NCBI RefSeq assembly: GCF_038049935.1
Contig: NZ_CP145886.1
Coordinates: 2,736,501-2,800,500, forward strand
DNA: 64,000 nucleotides
Reading direction: 5' to 3'
Origin: Rossellomorea sp. y25
GTDB taxonomy: Bacteria; Bacillota; Bacilli; Bacillales; Bacillaceae_B
Numbering within the stretch: position 1 is the stretch's first letter; each line of letters starts with the position of its first letter. The notes under the pieces are model-generated. The model saw only the letters and a list, made by a program, of their open reading frames with translations, had not been told where the DNA came from and ran no database searches. Both the position numbers and the translations under genes were made by a program. Of this stretch, positions 24,600 through 34,709 are shown one piece after another.

Positions 24600-25616
24600 C
24601 TTTCTATTCCTCTTCCAGATCTTTTTTAACGCCTCTTTTACTTTCGCCATCTTCTCTAGCTGCCTTTGCTTATGAAAAAACCATTTTGTTAATTCGATTC
24701 CATTAGGGAGTTCCTTTTCTTTATACCAATCCTTATTAATTTTCTCTTTAATCGACCAGTCCGTATGAGACTTCCAATGATGTGGAACATCGTCATAAAC
24801 TTCATGGAGCATGGGTGTACTCGTTTGGAGGACTCCTTTACAGAACTGTTCGTAGTCGTTTCTAGACCCTGTATGCTCTACTTGTAAAGCAAAGTTCAGA
24901 AAGGATGAATGGTAATCAGGATGAAATAAAATCATAAATAATTGTTTTCCTAACAGTATTCTGTTTTCGATTTTTCTAAAGCCATGGACACTCGCACCTA
25001 AAAGCTCACCCTCTAATGTTGGAAATAGAACGGAGCTGAAATGAAGATGATCTTCTATAAAGAATAGAAAGGAGCCAAACACCCTCTTTTTATAAACCTC
25101 ATGTTCAATGACTGGTTCTTGAATGAGGTGTTGCTCATTTATAATTAGAGAATGAACTAATCTTTGGTCATTTCTCTCATCCCAGTAACGATTCCATTCT
25201 TCTTCCATGAAGCTTGAAATATGAAATTCTTTAAACAAATGAAACATTTTCTTCTTATACCTCGTCGAATAATGATAGAGAAGAAGTTGTGGGAAGGCAT
25301 CCTGAAAAATGCTCCAGTTCGCTCTTTCATACGTCATGAATAGATCATCACGGGTAGCCCGGTGTAAAAGCCGCGTGAAAATATCACCTTTAAGATCGGT
25401 CATATTCCAGCCGGCATTTCTTGATACCATCGAAGCCAGGAAAGACCATTTTATTTCAGGATGAAGAAGGAAAAATTTTTGATAAGCCATCGTTCTTGTT
25501 ATATTATCTTGATTATGCAGATTCACTAGATGGTTGATTTCATGAATCCACTCGATTGTACGTTTAGGTTCAGGTATATAGGGTAAAAAGCGATAAGTAT
25601 TGCTCATTTCATCCAT
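24579..25616 (-). CDS. yppC: DUF2515 family protein YppC
   Basis: 345 residues from the ATG at 25616 (AGAGGGGG in front). Hydrophobic and His/Phe/Tyr rich but without clear transmembrane helices. Segments 'LHPEIKWSFLASMVSRNAGWNMTDLKG' and 'HEVYKKRVFGSFLFFIEDHLHFSSVLFPT' are typical of the Bacillus DUF2515 family (YppC). Function unknown. Terminal KKIWKRNRKKKRPTP is strongly basic. Confidence 0.88.
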   Translation of the reverse strand: MDEMSNTYRFLPYIPEPKRTIEWIHEINHLVNLHNQDNITRTMAYQKFFLLHPEIKWSFLASMVSRNAGWNMTDLKGDIFTRLLHRATRDDLFMTYERANWSIFQDAFPQLLLYHYSTRYKKKMFHLFKEFHISSFMEEEWNRYWDERNDQRLVHSLIINEQHLIQEPVIEHEVYKKRVFGSFLFFIEDHLHFSSVLFPTLEGELLGASVHGFRKIENRILLGKQLFMILFHPDYHSSFLNFALQVEHTGSRNDYEQFCKGVLQTSTPMLHEVYDDVPHHWKSHTDWSIKEKINKDWYKEKELPNGIELTKWFFHKQRQLEKMAKVKEALKKIWKRNRKKKRPTP

Positions 25617-25731
25617 CCTTATTATCCCCCTCTCCCCTATAGCCATAGATTGAGGAGATTTGTAATCAATTATTCACACAAATTGGAGTGGTTTCTGTTA
25701 TGATATAGATTAGTCTGCGAGGTGAATTACC

Positions 25732-26340
25732 ATGAAATTCCATTATCCTAATGGTAAGAAATATGTGGAAGCGCCATTACCCTCAAAAAAAGCGAAGGCC
25801 AAACCGAAACAACTATCTTATAGCAACAGAGGTATGACCCTTGAAGAAGACATTAATGAAACGAACCAATATTATTTAACGTTCCATAAAGCAGTCATTC
25901 ACAAAAAACCGACTCCCGTTCAAATAGTGGATGTACATTATCCATCCAGAAGTGCCGCCGTCATTAAGGAAGCATACTTTAAGCAGCCCTCCACGACGGA
26001 TTATAATGGTGTGTACAACGGAAGATATATCGACTTTGAAGCGAAAGAAACAAAGAATAAAACGTCCTTTCCACTTCAAAATTTTCACGAGCATCAAATT
26101 CAGCATATGGAAAACGTCCATAATCAAGACGGTATTACCTTTGTACTAGTAAGGTTTTCTGCTTCCGAAGAAGTCTTCTTACTTCCCTACAAAGCTCTAA
26201 GGAACTATTGGGACCGCATGATAAATGGAGGAAGAAAATCAATCAAACGGGAAGAGCTAGAGGAAAAAGGAGTCATCATTCCTTTAGGACTGCATCCCAG
26301 GGTCGATTATTTAAAAATAGTCCATCAGTTATATTTTTAG
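25732..26340 (+). CDS. recU: Holliday junction resolvase RecU
   Basis: 202 residues with the endonuclease core: Asp90 in 'STTDYNG', Glu103 and Lys105 in '[11 protein letters not shown]', and '[10 protein letters not shown]' as the following family signature. RecU cleaves Holliday junctions and modulates RecA. It stands directly before ponA on the plus strand, the conserved Gram-positive pair. A 30-residue basic N-terminal arm precedes the fold. Confidence 0.97.
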   Translation: MKFHYPNGKKYVEAPLPSKKAKAKPKQLSYSNRGMTLEEDINETNQYYLTFHKAVIHKKPTPVQIVDVHYPSRSAAVIKEAYFKQPSTTDYNGVYNGRYIDFEAKETKNKTSFPLQNFHEHQIQHMENVHNQDGITFVLVRFSASEEVFLLPYKALRNYWDRMINGGRKSIKREELEEKGVIIPLGLHPRVDYLKIVHQLYF

Positions 26341-26443
26341 TTTATGCAAAATGAGTTAATCTATAATTTATCTCAATATCAGTAGTATATTTTAAATCTT
26401 AGACAATACTAAAAACACTGAAGATTGAAAGTGAGGAAACAAT

Positions 26444-29167
26444 ATGGCTGGTCAATATAAGTCAAGGGAAGAAAAACGCCTGGCCCAAAAAAAGTCGAAA
26501 TCCACAAAGAGCAAGAAGAAGGGCTCTATGGTTAAACGCGTCATTATATCATTATTTATCATTGGTATTATTGGGATGCTTGCTGGTGCAGGATTATTTG
26601 CATATTATGCGTCTAGTGCACCTAAGCTTGATGAAAAATTACTCAAGGATCCGATTGCATCAGAAATTTATGATATGAACGGAGAATTGATTACAACTGT
26701 AGGAAAAGAAAAACGGGAGTATGCAAACTTTGATGACATCCCTCAGGTGATGCAAGATGCGGTACTGGCTACAGAAGACAATCGTTTCTATAAACATAAC
26801 GGAATTGACTTGATTCGTTTAGGGGGCGCCGTCATTGCCAATGTAACAGGCGGTTTCGGTTCAGAAGGTGCTTCAACGATTACCCAGCAAGTAATCAAGG
26901 GTTCTTTTTTAAGCCCTGAGAAAACATTAAAAAGGAAAGCTCAAGAAGCATGGTTGGCTCTTAAGCTTGAGCAGGAATATACAAAAGAAGAAATCTTTGA
27001 AATGTATTTTAATAAAGTGTATATGTCCGCTGGAATAAATGGTATGGCTACTGCTGCAGACTATTACTACGGTAAAGACATCAAAGACATCAAGCTTCAT
27101 GAAGCGGCTTTAATTGCTGGACTGCCTCAAAGTCCAAACAATTATAACCCTTTTAAATACCCTGAAAAAGCTGAAAAACGACGTAATATCGTTCTGTCCT
27201 TAATGGAACAGCACGGTAAAATCACTGAAAAAGAAAAAAAGGAAGCTCAAGCTCTTCCTATCACAGAAGGATTGGTTTCAGCTGAAGAGGTCGAAAAGAA
27301 AAACGGAAACAAATATCCCGCCTTTGTAGATGCCGTAATTGATGAAGTAGAAAAAATGGGTGACTATAACCTGTTTTCAGACGGTTTAAAGGTTTATACA
27401 ACCGTTGACCCGAATGCTCAAAAACGCTTGGAAGAAATTTTAGCAGGTGAAAATACCAGCTTCAGTTATCCAGAGAATTCTGAAGAGCCTATGCAGGCGG
27501 GTGTAACACTTATGGATACGAAAACTGGAGAAATCAGGGCAATTGGCGGCGGCAGAGAACAGGATCCAAACGTTCAGCGTGGATTTAACTTTGCAATCGA
27601 CACAAAACGTCAGCCCGGATCTACTATTAAGCCTTTAATAGACTATGCTCCTGCCATTGAGCATTTAAAATGGTCGACCTATCATATTTTAAAAGATGAG
27701 CCTTATAAATATTCAGATGGAACGGAACTCAATAACTATGACGGTCAATTTAAAGGGCCTATCACCATACGCGAAGGTCTATGGGATTCCCGAAATATAA
27801 CTGCTTTAAAAGCTTTTCAGGAAGTTGGTCCAGAGAAAGCAGAAGAATTTGTGAATGGTCTAGGATTAAAATTCGATCATTATTATGAATCTGCTTCAAT
27901 CGGTGGAGTTTCTCCTGGGGTAAACTCCGTACAAATGGCAGGTGCTTATGCCGCATTTGGTAATGAAGGAATATACAACAAGCCTCATACGGTTACAAAA
28001 GTAGTGTTACGTGATGGTGAAACAGAGATTGAAAATGATAATAAACCAAAGCCTGCGATGAAGGAATATACAGCCTATATGATTTCTGATATGCTGCAGA
28101 GCGTTATTGATCATCCAAGAGGTACAGGGCTTTATGCCAAGGTGCCAGGATTACCGATGGCAGGGAAATCAGGTACGACGAACTATTCTCAAGAAGAACG
28201 TGAGAAATACGGAATTGCTAAGACAGACGCACCTGATTCGTGGTTTGTAGGCTATACCACAAACTATACAGCGGCTGTTTGGACTGGGTATAAGACTCGC
28301 TCCATTCCACTATCACCTACAGATAGAAGAGTTTCACAATACATCGTCAGTGACTTGATGAGCTATGTTCACGAGGGTGTCGACACACCTGACTTTAAAA
28401 AGCCAGACAGCGTAGTTGAATCCAAAGTTGAACTAGGAAGCAATCCGGCAAGACTACCAAGTAAATACACGCCAGATGACCGAGTAATCACTGAACTATT
28501 CGTCCGTGGAACAGAACCTTCTAAGGTTTCACAAGAATTCGACAAGATTGATGCACCATCAAATCTGAAAGGTAAATTCAATAAGAAGGATCAAACCATC
28601 ACTCTTGCCTGGGATTATGGTAAAGAGAAAGACGTTCAATTCGAAGTGGCAGTTTCAATAAATGGTGAAGCGAAACAAGTATTAACAACAACTGATAAGA
28701 AAGGATTAAATGTCGAAAACATTCAATCCCAAGGAACCTTCACCTTTGAAGTTGTAGCAATATCAGGAGATCAACGCAGTAACCCTGCAACGGTTAATGT
28801 TGAGGTCAAGGCTACTGATGGTGAAGAAGAAGAAAACCAAGATGAAAACAACGATGAAAATCAAGATAACAATAATGGAAATAACAATGGTAATGGAAAC
28901 GGCCAAGGAAACGGCCAAGGAAATGGCCAAGGAAATGGGAATGAAGAAGGTTCAGGTGATGGTGAAGACACAGGTGACGAGGATGGCACTACTCCACCAC
29001 CTGAAGGAGATGGGACTGGTGACGGAGGTACAGATGACGGCACTGGTGATGGCACTGGAACCGGAGGCGGGACTGGTGACGGCACTGGCGACGGCTCAGG
29101 TACTGGAGCTGGCTCCACGGATGGTGCACCTGCTACCCAATCAGAATCCAGAAGAGATCAAGAATAA
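26444..29167 (+). CDS. ponA: Class A penicillin-binding protein 1A/1B
   Basis: 907 residues. Lys/Arg-rich cytoplasmic tail, one membrane helix at about 32-55, glycosyltransferase domain with catalytic Glu111 (ATEDNRFYKHNG), transpeptidase with active Ser near 393 (RQPGSTIKP), SRN near 448 and KSGTT near 575. An FN3-like module lies around 690-785, then a low-complexity tail of some 115 residues from about 792: Asn/Asp/Glu stretches, NGNGQGNGQG repeats and GTGDG repeats. Located after recU as usual. It is the major bifunctional cell-wall synthase and a GpsB client. Confidence 0.97.
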   Translation: MAGQYKSREEKRLAQKKSKSTKSKKKGSMVKRVIISLFIIGIIGMLAGAGLFAYYASSAPKLDEKLLKDPIASEIYDMNGELITTVGKEKREYANFDDIPQVMQDAVLATEDNRFYKHNGIDLIRLGGAVIANVTGGFGSEGASTITQQVIKGSFLSPEKTLKRKAQEAWLALKLEQEYTKEEIFEMYFNKVYMSAGINGMATAADYYYGKDIKDIKLHEAALIAGLPQSPNNYNPFKYPEKAEKRRNIVLSLMEQHGKITEKEKKEAQALPITEGLVSAEEVEKKNGNKYPAFVDAVIDEVEKMGDYNLFSDGLKVYTTVDPNAQKRLEEILAGENTSFSYPENSEEPMQAGVTLMDTKTGEIRAIGGGREQDPNVQRGFNFAIDTKRQPGSTIKPLIDYAPAIEHLKWSTYHILKDEPYKYSDGTELNNYDGQFKGPITIREGLWDSRNITALKAFQEVGPEKAEEFVNGLGLKFDHYYESASIGGVSPGVNSVQMAGAYAAFGNEGIYNKPHTVTKVVLRDGETEIENDNKPKPAMKEYTAYMISDMLQSVIDHPRGTGLYAKVPGLPMAGKSGTTNYSQEEREKYGIAKTDAPDSWFVGYTTNYTAAVWTGYKTRSIPLSPTDRRVSQYIVSDLMSYVHEGVDTPDFKKPDSVVESKVELGSNPARLPSKYTPDDRVITELFVRGTEPSKVSQEFDKIDAPSNLKGKFNKKDQTITLAWDYGKEKDVQFEVAVSINGEAKQVLTTTDKKGLNVENIQSQGTFTFEVVAISGDQRSNPATVNVEVKATDGEEEENQDENNDENQDNNNGNNNGNGNGQGNGQGNGQGNGNEEGSGDGEDTGDEDGTTPPPEGDGTGDGGTDDGTGDGTGTGGGTGDGTGDGSGTGAGSTDGAPATQSESRRDQE

Positions 29168-29170
29168 GGT

Positions 29171-29206
29171 AAAAGGCAACGAGAGTATGTTCTCGTTGCC
29201 TTTTTA
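29171..29206. terminator. Bidirectional terminator between ponA and ypoC
   Basis: A perfect 14-bp stem (AAAAGGCAACGAGA with TCTCGTTGCCTTTT, 6-base loop) with T-rich flanks on both strands, between two convergent genes. Confidence 0.92.
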
Positions 29207-29719
29207 TTTCTCTCTAGCTCGTTTTAAAGCCAGTGATTTAGCAAATTGTTTATGTTGTTCCTCGAATAGCTGAGATAACTGTATAAATGAATGGAATAGG
29301 TTTGGATTATTTCTAATGAACGTCATTCTTTCCACTACGTTTACCGGTTTAATGGAAAGTTTATTGATGGGAGAAATGTCCGAATTTAATTGTACAGGAA
29401 GTGAATTACTCCAGTATAAAAGCATATAAAATTGCGAAATACTTTTTTTCATTGGATGTAATGTATTCTTTGAACGTTCTTTAAATAACGTTTTAAGACA
29501 CTTCTGCCCTTCTCCCCAACTCTTTAATATGATACTTATGAATAATTCACGATCCACCCAAGGAAGTATACTTAGAGCCTTCTCATTGAAATAGAGAATT
29601 TCATAAGCAAAGAAAGGCTCATCCGGTATGATATGAGAAGCATCCACTCTCACTTCTGAGTCAGGAAAGAAAAAAGGATCAATTAACTGGGACGGGATGT
29701 TCAAGATTGTTTCTTTCAT
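29204..29719 (-). CDS. ypoC: YpoC-like protein
   Basis: 171 residues, mostly helical with no metal site or membrane helix. 'KKSISQFYMLLYWSNSLPVQL' and 'LKRAREK' at the C-terminus resemble Bacillus YpoC, found next to nth and ponA. Function unknown. Its ATG overlaps the nth stop (ATGA), so it is translationally coupled to nth. Confidence 0.85.
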   Translation of the reverse strand: MKETILNIPSQLIDPFFFPDSEVRVDASHIIPDEPFFAYEILYFNEKALSILPWVDRELFISIILKSWGEGQKCLKTLFKERSKNTLHPMKKSISQFYMLLYWSNSLPVQLNSDISPINKLSIKPVNVVERMTFIRNNPNLFHSFIQLSQLFEEQHKQFAKSLALKRAREK

Positions 29720-30372
29720 ATGTTACCCTTTTTCTTTAATCTCTTTTGACCTTCTCTGCATAAATCGACCAGCGGGCAAACGTCACATTGAGGGGATTGA
29801 GCTTTACAATGGTATCTTCCAAAGAAAATCAGCCGGTGGTGAGTTTCGGACCACTCTTCTTTCGGGATTTTTTTCATTAACGTTTTTTCTACTTCTAATA
29901 CGCTATCCTTCCATCGGCAAATCCCTAGTCTCTTACTTACACGTTCAACATGGGTATCTACTGCCAGAGCCGGCACTCCAAATGCCACCGATACTACTAC
30001 ATTTGCAGTTTTCCTTCCTACGCCCGGCAGCTTCACTAATTCTTCATGAATTTCAGGAACACTCCCCCCATGTTCCGTCAGAATAATCTCACATAGTTTT
30101 CGAATGTTTTTTGCTTTGTTCCGGTACAGCCCAATGGAGCGTATATCCTGTTGAAGTTCTTCCAAGGAGACATCCAGATAATCTTCAGGTCGTTTGTATT
30201 TTTCAAATAAGCCTTTTGTGACTTTATTTACGAGGGCGTCAGTACATTGTGCCGATAGAAGGACGGCGATTACCAGCTCAAATGGATTGTCATGACGGAG
30301 CTCACAGTGAGCGTCGGGAAACATTTCCCTCATTTCATCTAAGCATATTTGTATTTGTTTTTTATTTAGCAT
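29716..30372 (-). CDS. nth: Endonuclease III (DNA glycosylase/AP lyase)
   Basis: 218 residues from the ATG at 30372. Helix-hairpin-helix 'LPGVGRKTANVV' with catalytic Lys121, catalytic Asp139 in 'VDTHVERVSKRL', and a 4Fe-4S site at Cys189, 196, 199 and 205 (C-x6-C-x2-C-x5-C). Removes oxidised pyrimidines in base excision repair. The operon dnaD-nth-ypoC matches B. subtilis. A GTG six codons upstream lies inside the ribosome binding site. Confidence 0.97.
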   Translation of the reverse strand: MLNKKQIQICLDEMREMFPDAHCELRHDNPFELVIAVLLSAQCTDALVNKVTKGLFEKYKRPEDYLDVSLEELQQDIRSIGLYRNKAKNIRKLCEIILTEHGGSVPEIHEELVKLPGVGRKTANVVVSVAFGVPALAVDTHVERVSKRLGICRWKDSVLEVEKTLMKKIPKEEWSETHHRLIFFGRYHCKAQSPQCDVCPLVDLCREGQKRLKKKGNI

Positions 30373-30433
30373 GTATCTTAATACCTCCACCTTGTCCTAC
30401 TAAATCAACAATATTCAATTAAAAAAGGTTATC

Positions 30434-30472
30434 CAAAAAAATAGACCAACCCTCAAGCAAGTGAGAGTCAGT
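30434..30472 (-). terminator. Hairpin with T-run between dnaD and nth
   Basis: An 11-bp stem using several G-U pairs (ACTGACTCTCA with TGAGGGTTGGT on the minus strand), then CTATTTTTTT. It would cut or attenuate transcription within the dnaD-nth unit. Confidence 0.65.
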
Positions 30473-30485
30473 CCATTCTATCGTC

Positions 30486-31196
30486 TTATTGCTCAAGCCA
30501 ATTATAAAATGGTACTGATTTTCGTTTAGGAGAAGCCGTAGAATCACTTGAAGCTGCGGGTTTTTGATGGGAACGGAAGCGTTGACTTTGGTTTCGTGCA
30601 TCTTCAATGGTTTTCACACCATTTTTCTTCCATTCAAATAGAATACGATCGATATATCTAAAATTCAGCTTGCCTGATATGACTGCTTCTCTCAAGGCTG
30701 CTTTAATAATAATAGCATTATGATCATCCTGGTCCAACCACATGGCTAACGTTTCGCATTCTAATGGAGATAGCGGACGACCAAATTCTTGTTCAAATGT
30801 GGTATAAATGTCTGCTTCTTCTTCCATTGATTTCTGCATTTGTTTCATTTTAGAATCTTGTATCACGAACTCAGCCATTTTTTCCCATAATGGATTGAGA
30901 GAATACTTTTCAAAAAGGATTCCATCTGTTGAAGATCCCTCTTCAATAGATAGAAATTGTTGTTGAATTAACTTTCGTAATATAGACGAACAGTATTCAG
31001 TAGAAAGGCTCATAGGTTCAGAGAGCTCTTCTGGGGTTGGAAAATAGTTACCCTTTTCCAAATGACCATAAATATGCAGCAGTAAAACGAACTCTGACTC
31101 ATTTAAACCTAATGTATTGTAATTTGATAATAATAATTGCGGAATGTTCAGTGTTCCCTCTTCGATCCAGGACACCATTAATCGTTTATAATCCAT
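30486..31196 (-). CDS. dnaD: DNA replication initiation protein DnaD
   Basis: 236 residues from the ATG at 31196 (AGGTG, 8 bases). N-terminal winged helix ('TIPQLLL..' style: 'NIPQLLLSNYNTLGLNESEFVLLLHIYGHLEKGNYFPTPEELSEPMS') and C-terminal DnaD/DnaB-like domain ('FEQEFGRPLSPLECETLAMWLDQDDHNAIIIKAALREAVISGKLNFRYIDRILFEWKKNGV'), with an unstructured Ser/Lys tail. DnaD helps load the helicase at oriC and in PriA-dependent restart. Confidence 0.96.
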   Translation of the reverse strand: MDYKRLMVSWIEEGTLNIPQLLLSNYNTLGLNESEFVLLLHIYGHLEKGNYFPTPEELSEPMSLSTEYCSSILRKLIQQQFLSIEEGSSTDGILFEKYSLNPLWEKMAEFVIQDSKMKQMQKSMEEEADIYTTFEQEFGRPLSPLECETLAMWLDQDDHNAIIIKAALREAVISGKLNFRYIDRILFEWKKNGVKTIEDARNQSQRFRSHQKPAASSDSTASPKRKSVPFYNWLEQ

Positions 31197-31269
31197 ATTC
31201 GGCACACCTCACTCACTAGTATATCATGCTTCAGTATATGTGGACATGGTTATGAATTAGAAGAAAGAT

Positions 31270-31316
31270 GGAAAAAGAAAAGAACCGGCCGGTATTGCTT
31301 TTAAAGCAATACAGCC
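31270..31316 (-). terminator. Terminator of asnS
   Basis: GTATTGCT/AGCAATAC (8-bp stem, 5-base loop), extended by partial GC pairing, followed on the minus strand by TTCTTTTCTTTTTCC. It lies 23 bases after the asnS stop. Confidence 0.75.
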
Positions 31317-31338
31317 AGCTCCTTGTTTGAAATTTGAA

Positions 31339-32631
31339 TTAAGGATATAAACGGTTTAGTAGACGCGGGAATGGGATGGTTTCCCTTACGTGTTCTACTC
31401 CGCTGATCCAAGCCACTGTTCTTTCAAGTCCTAGACCGAATCCTGAATGAGGAACAGATCCATATTCTCTTAATTCCAAGTACCACTTGTATGCATCCGT
31501 AGCCAGCTCATGCTCTTCAATGCGACGCTTCATCAGCTCTGCATCATGGATACGCTCTGAGCCACCGATAATCTCCCCATACCCTTCTGGAGCGATCAGG
31601 TCAGCACACAATACGACATCATCGCGGTCTGGATCAGGCTGCATATAGAAAGGCTTTAAAGAAGTAGGGTAATGCGTGATAAATACCGGCTTGTCGTAGC
31701 TTTCAGCTATCGCAGTCTCATGTGGAGCCCCAAAGTCGTCTCCCCACTCGATATCATCGAACCCTTTTTCATGCAGTAGTTTAAGGGCATCATCATAGGT
31801 GATTCGTGGGAATGGCGCTTTAATTTGCTCTAACTTAGAAGTATCTCTTCCTAATCGATCTAATTCCAGCTTGCAGTTTTCCAGAACCGATTGAACGATA
31901 TAAGAAACATATTGCTCCTGTACTTCCAGGTTATCTTTAAAGTCGTAGAATGCCATTTCAGGCTCGATCATCCAGAACTCGATTAAATGACGACGAGTTT
32001 TCGATTTCTCCGCTCTGAATGTTGGCCCGAAAGAAAATACTTTACCTAATGCCATGGCTGCTGCTTCCATGTAAAGCTGACCACTCTGAGAAAGGTAGGC
32101 ATCTTCTTCAAAATATTTAGTGGCAAATAACTCGGTCGTTCCTTCTGGAGCACTTCCCGTCAGAATTGGAGGATCTACTTTTACAAATCCTTCTTGATTA
32201 AAGAACTCATATGTTGCACGGATGATTTCGTTACGCACTTTCATCACTGCATGTTGTTTACGGGAACGAAGCCAAAGGTGACGATGATCCATCAGGAATT
32301 CTGTTCCGTGTTCCTTAGGTGTAATTGGATAATCAACTGCTTCATGAATCACTTCTACGCTTTTCACTTGCAATTCGTACCCAAAAGGTGAACGGGAATC
32401 TTCAGAAACCGTTCCAGTAACATATAGAGATGTTTCTTGCGTTAATGATTTTGCTTTTTGAAAGATTTCTTCTTCCACTTCACTTTTTACAACAACACCT
32501 TGTATGAACCCAGTACCATCACGGAGCTGGAGAAAGGCAATTTTTCCACTTGAACGTTTGTTCGCAAGCCAAGCACCAATGGTTACTTCTTCACCAACAA
32601 ACTTACTTACTTGAGATATAGTAGTTTTCAC
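31339..32631 (-). CDS. asnS: Asparaginyl-tRNA synthetase
   Basis: 430 residues, class II. OB-fold anticodon domain at 1-110 ('[26 protein letters not shown]'), then the class II core with motif 2 '[30 protein letters not shown]' and motif 3 '[15 protein letters not shown]'. The normal length for bacterial AsnRS. A separate promoter is seen in the aspB-asnS gap. Confidence 0.97.
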   Translation of the reverse strand: MKTTISQVSKFVGEEVTIGAWLANKRSSGKIAFLQLRDGTGFIQGVVVKSEVEEEIFQKAKSLTQETSLYVTGTVSEDSRSPFGYELQVKSVEVIHEAVDYPITPKEHGTEFLMDHRHLWLRSRKQHAVMKVRNEIIRATYEFFNQEGFVKVDPPILTGSAPEGTTELFATKYFEEDAYLSQSGQLYMEAAAMALGKVFSFGPTFRAEKSKTRRHLIEFWMIEPEMAFYDFKDNLEVQEQYVSYIVQSVLENCKLELDRLGRDTSKLEQIKAPFPRITYDDALKLLHEKGFDDIEWGDDFGAPHETAIAESYDKPVFITHYPTSLKPFYMQPDPDRDDVVLCADLIAPEGYGEIIGGSERIHDAELMKRRIEEHELATDAYKWYLELREYGSVPHSGFGLGLERTVAWISGVEHVRETIPFPRLLNRLYP

Positions 32632-32677
32632 GATTTTTTCCCTCCAAAAAAACTAAGACGCTTATGTATCGTTATTT

Positions 32678-32706
32678 ATTATACATTTACCGTTATCTCG
32701 TCGCAA
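32678..32706 (-). promoter_or_regulatory. Sigma-A promoter of asnS
   Basis: TTGCGA (32701-32706), 17 bases, TATAAT (32678-32683) on the minus strand, 47 bases before the asnS start. No T-box features are in this short leader. Confidence 0.75.
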
Positions 32707-32777
32707 TAGATACAGCAAAACGAGATCATTTTAAGTAAAAAGCAGACCGAAACGAACGCGGTCTGCAAACCCTTGTT

Positions 32778-33968
32778 TTATTTACTTTTCCTAACAACAA
32801 ATTCATGCATTCTCTCAATTGCTTTTTCAAGTGCATCAAGACTTGTGGCATAAGAAAGACGGATATTATTGTCCGATCCGAAACCTGAACCAGGAATAAC
32901 GGCTACCTTCGCCTCTTCCAGTAGTGCTTTGGTAAATTCGTCGACATTGTTGTAGCCTGTTTTCTTAGCCGCTTCTGACACATTCGGGAACAGATAGAAT
33001 GCACCTTGAGGTTTTAAACAACTAAACCCTGGAATATTGTTTAATTTATCAAAAACAATGTTTAAGCGCTCCTCAAACGACTGTCTCATATCCTCTACCG
33101 GCTGTTGATCTCCTAAATAGGCAGCAACCGTCCCATATTGTGAAGTCGTCGTTGGGTTTGAGGTAGAATGACTGGCAAGATTGGTCATTGCTTTAATGAT
33201 TGCCTCGTTACCTGCGGCATACCCAATTCTCCATCCCGTCATGGAATGAGATTTTGACACCCCGTTAATCACGATTGTTTGCTCTTTAAGTTCTGGAGAC
33301 AATTCAGCAATAGACGTGTGTGCGTTCCCGTCATACACAAGCTTCTCATAAATTTCGTCTGAAACGATCAGAACATCATTTTCTAAGCATACTTCCCCAA
33401 TCGCATGTAACTCTTCCGGGGAGTATAGCATGCCTGTAGGGTTACTAGGTGTGTTAAGGATGACCGCTTTCGTTTTAGGAGTTATCGTCTCTTTTAACTG
33501 CTGTGGAGTTATTTTGTACTCATTCTCTTCTTTCCCTTCAACGATTACAGGAGTTCCTCCGGCAAGCTTCACTTGTTCAGGATAGCTAACCCAATAAGGA
33601 GTAGGAATAATGACCTCATCACCTTCGTTTAAAAGCACTTGAAACAATGTATAAAGGGCATGTTTAGCCCCACTTGTTACGATGATTTCAGAAGGTGCAT
33701 ACGTGAGTTTCTGGTCTGTCTCAAACTTGTGGATGACGGCTTCTTTTAATTTCGCCATTCCACCAGATGGAGTATATTTGGTGTGGCCCTCAGTCATGGA
33801 TTCATGCGCAGCTTTGATGATATGTTCAGGTGTATTAAAATCTGGTTCCCCTGCACCTAACCCGATTACATCAATTCCTTGTGACTTCATTTCCTTTGCT
33901 TTTGCAGTAATCGCTAAAGTCGTTGATGGTGTTAATGCACTTACTCTGTCAGCCAACGTAAATTTCAT
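32778..33968 (-). CDS. aspB: Aspartate aminotransferase (class I, subgroup Ib)
   Basis: 396 residues from the ATG at 33968 (AGGGGGAATACG). PLP-enzyme fold: 'GLGAGEPDFNTP' near 37-47, 'NTPSNPTG' near 172-179, Lys239 as the PLP Schiff-base residue in 'SKSHSMTGWR', and Arg near the C-terminus in 'IRLSYATS'. Supplies aspartate for asnS and for lysine and pantothenate precursors. The preceding ypmB overlaps only in a non-coding frame; spacing is 23 bases. Confidence 0.96.
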   Translation of the reverse strand: MKFTLADRVSALTPSTTLAITAKAKEMKSQGIDVIGLGAGEPDFNTPEHIIKAAHESMTEGHTKYTPSGGMAKLKEAVIHKFETDQKLTYAPSEIIVTSGAKHALYTLFQVLLNEGDEVIIPTPYWVSYPEQVKLAGGTPVIVEGKEENEYKITPQQLKETITPKTKAVILNTPSNPTGMLYSPEELHAIGEVCLENDVLIVSDEIYEKLVYDGNAHTSIAELSPELKEQTIVINGVSKSHSMTGWRIGYAAGNEAIIKAMTNLASHSTSNPTTTSQYGTVAAYLGDQQPVEDMRQSFEERLNIVFDKLNNIPGFSCLKPQGAFYLFPNVSEAAKKTGYNNVDEFTKALLEEAKVAVIPGSGFGSDNNIRLSYATSLDALEKAIERMHEFVVRKSK

Positions 33969-33991
33969 GGACGTATTCCCCCTAGAGTTGA

Positions 33992-34468
33992 TTATAAATT
34001 TTCTATTTTCCTCCACCATTCTCCAGTAGAAAACAGCAGGTAAAAATAATTTAAATTGTCTTGTTGATCTAAATAGGTAATTTCCCAAACAGGCCCGACA
34101 GATTCATATCCTAAACGGACTGATAACAATTCTTTCGGCTGCTTTTCATCATTTAGTTTATTGATTGCCTGTTCTTTTGAAATACCATCTGCCCATTTTT
34201 TCTCAATTATTTTCCCTTTTTTATTGGGTATCCAAGCGACGAGCTTCTCGTTTTGATCATCCTTACCTGTCACCACAACATATGACTTAGAGCCGTTGTA
34301 GAAGCTTGTGCTTTCAACATCGACGATAGCCGTTTCAGCTTTCACTCGACTTAGAGCCTTCTCAGCCTGATTATCCAATGGGTTCCGGGAAACTTGATAA
34401 ATTACGACCGAAGCCGTTATCCCAAGGACAATGAACAATAGTGCGATAATCGTTATCCATTTTTTCAT
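33992..34468 (-). CDS. ypmB: Membrane-anchored YpmB (PepSY-like, DUF5590)
   Basis: 158 residues from the ATG at 34468. N-terminal membrane anchor (about 5-26: 'ITIIALLFIVLGITASVVIYQVS'), then an extracytoplasmic domain with two repeats of a PepSY-like fold, for example 'ALSRVKAETAIVDVESTSFYNGSKSYVVVTGKDD' and 'GYESVGPVWEITYLDQQDNLNYFYLLFSTGEWWRKIENL'. Family is conserved in Bacillus between ypmA and aspB. Function unknown. Confidence 0.88.
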   Translation of the reverse strand: MKKWITIIALLFIVLGITASVVIYQVSRNPLDNQAEKALSRVKAETAIVDVESTSFYNGSKSYVVVTGKDDQNEKLVAWIPNKKGKIIEKKWADGISKEQAINKLNDEKQPKELLSVRLGYESVGPVWEITYLDQQDNLNYFYLLFSTGEWWRKIENL

Positions 34469-34480
34469 TACAATCACTCT

Positions 34481-34651
34481 TTATGTACGATAAATTGTTA
34501 ATACTGCTTGATTCTGATCTTCCGGATCTAAGGCTAAACCAAACATATAATCATCTTTTTTTAAGGTTCTATTCAGTGTATCAACTACTTTATATAAGTT
34601 ATCCGTATATTCGATACGAACAGTGGAAAGAATTTCAATTCGGCTCTCCAT
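34481..34651 (-). CDS. ypmA: YpmA-like small protein (DUF4264, 56 aa)
   Basis: 56 residues behind AAAAGGAGGAACACC, start at 34651. Sequence 'ESRIEILSTVRIEYTDNLYKVVDTLNRTLKKDDYMFGLALDPEDQNQAVLTIYRT' matches Bacillus YpmA, a short conserved protein. It is upstream of ypmB by 12 bases and shares its transcript. Function unknown. Confidence 0.88.
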   Translation of the reverse strand: MESRIEILSTVRIEYTDNLYKVVDTLNRTLKKDDYMFGLALDPEDQNQAVLTIYRT

Positions 34652-34709
34652 GGTGTTCCTCCTTTTACCCGCTTACAATAGTGTTCCCTTATTAGAAAAC
34701 ATTTTTTTC

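Noticed and set aside
28797..29273. Met/Lys-rich and Pro/Ser-rich frames over the ponA tail on both strands
   Set aside because: Shadows of the repetitive tail codons; the ponA frame has all the family motifs.
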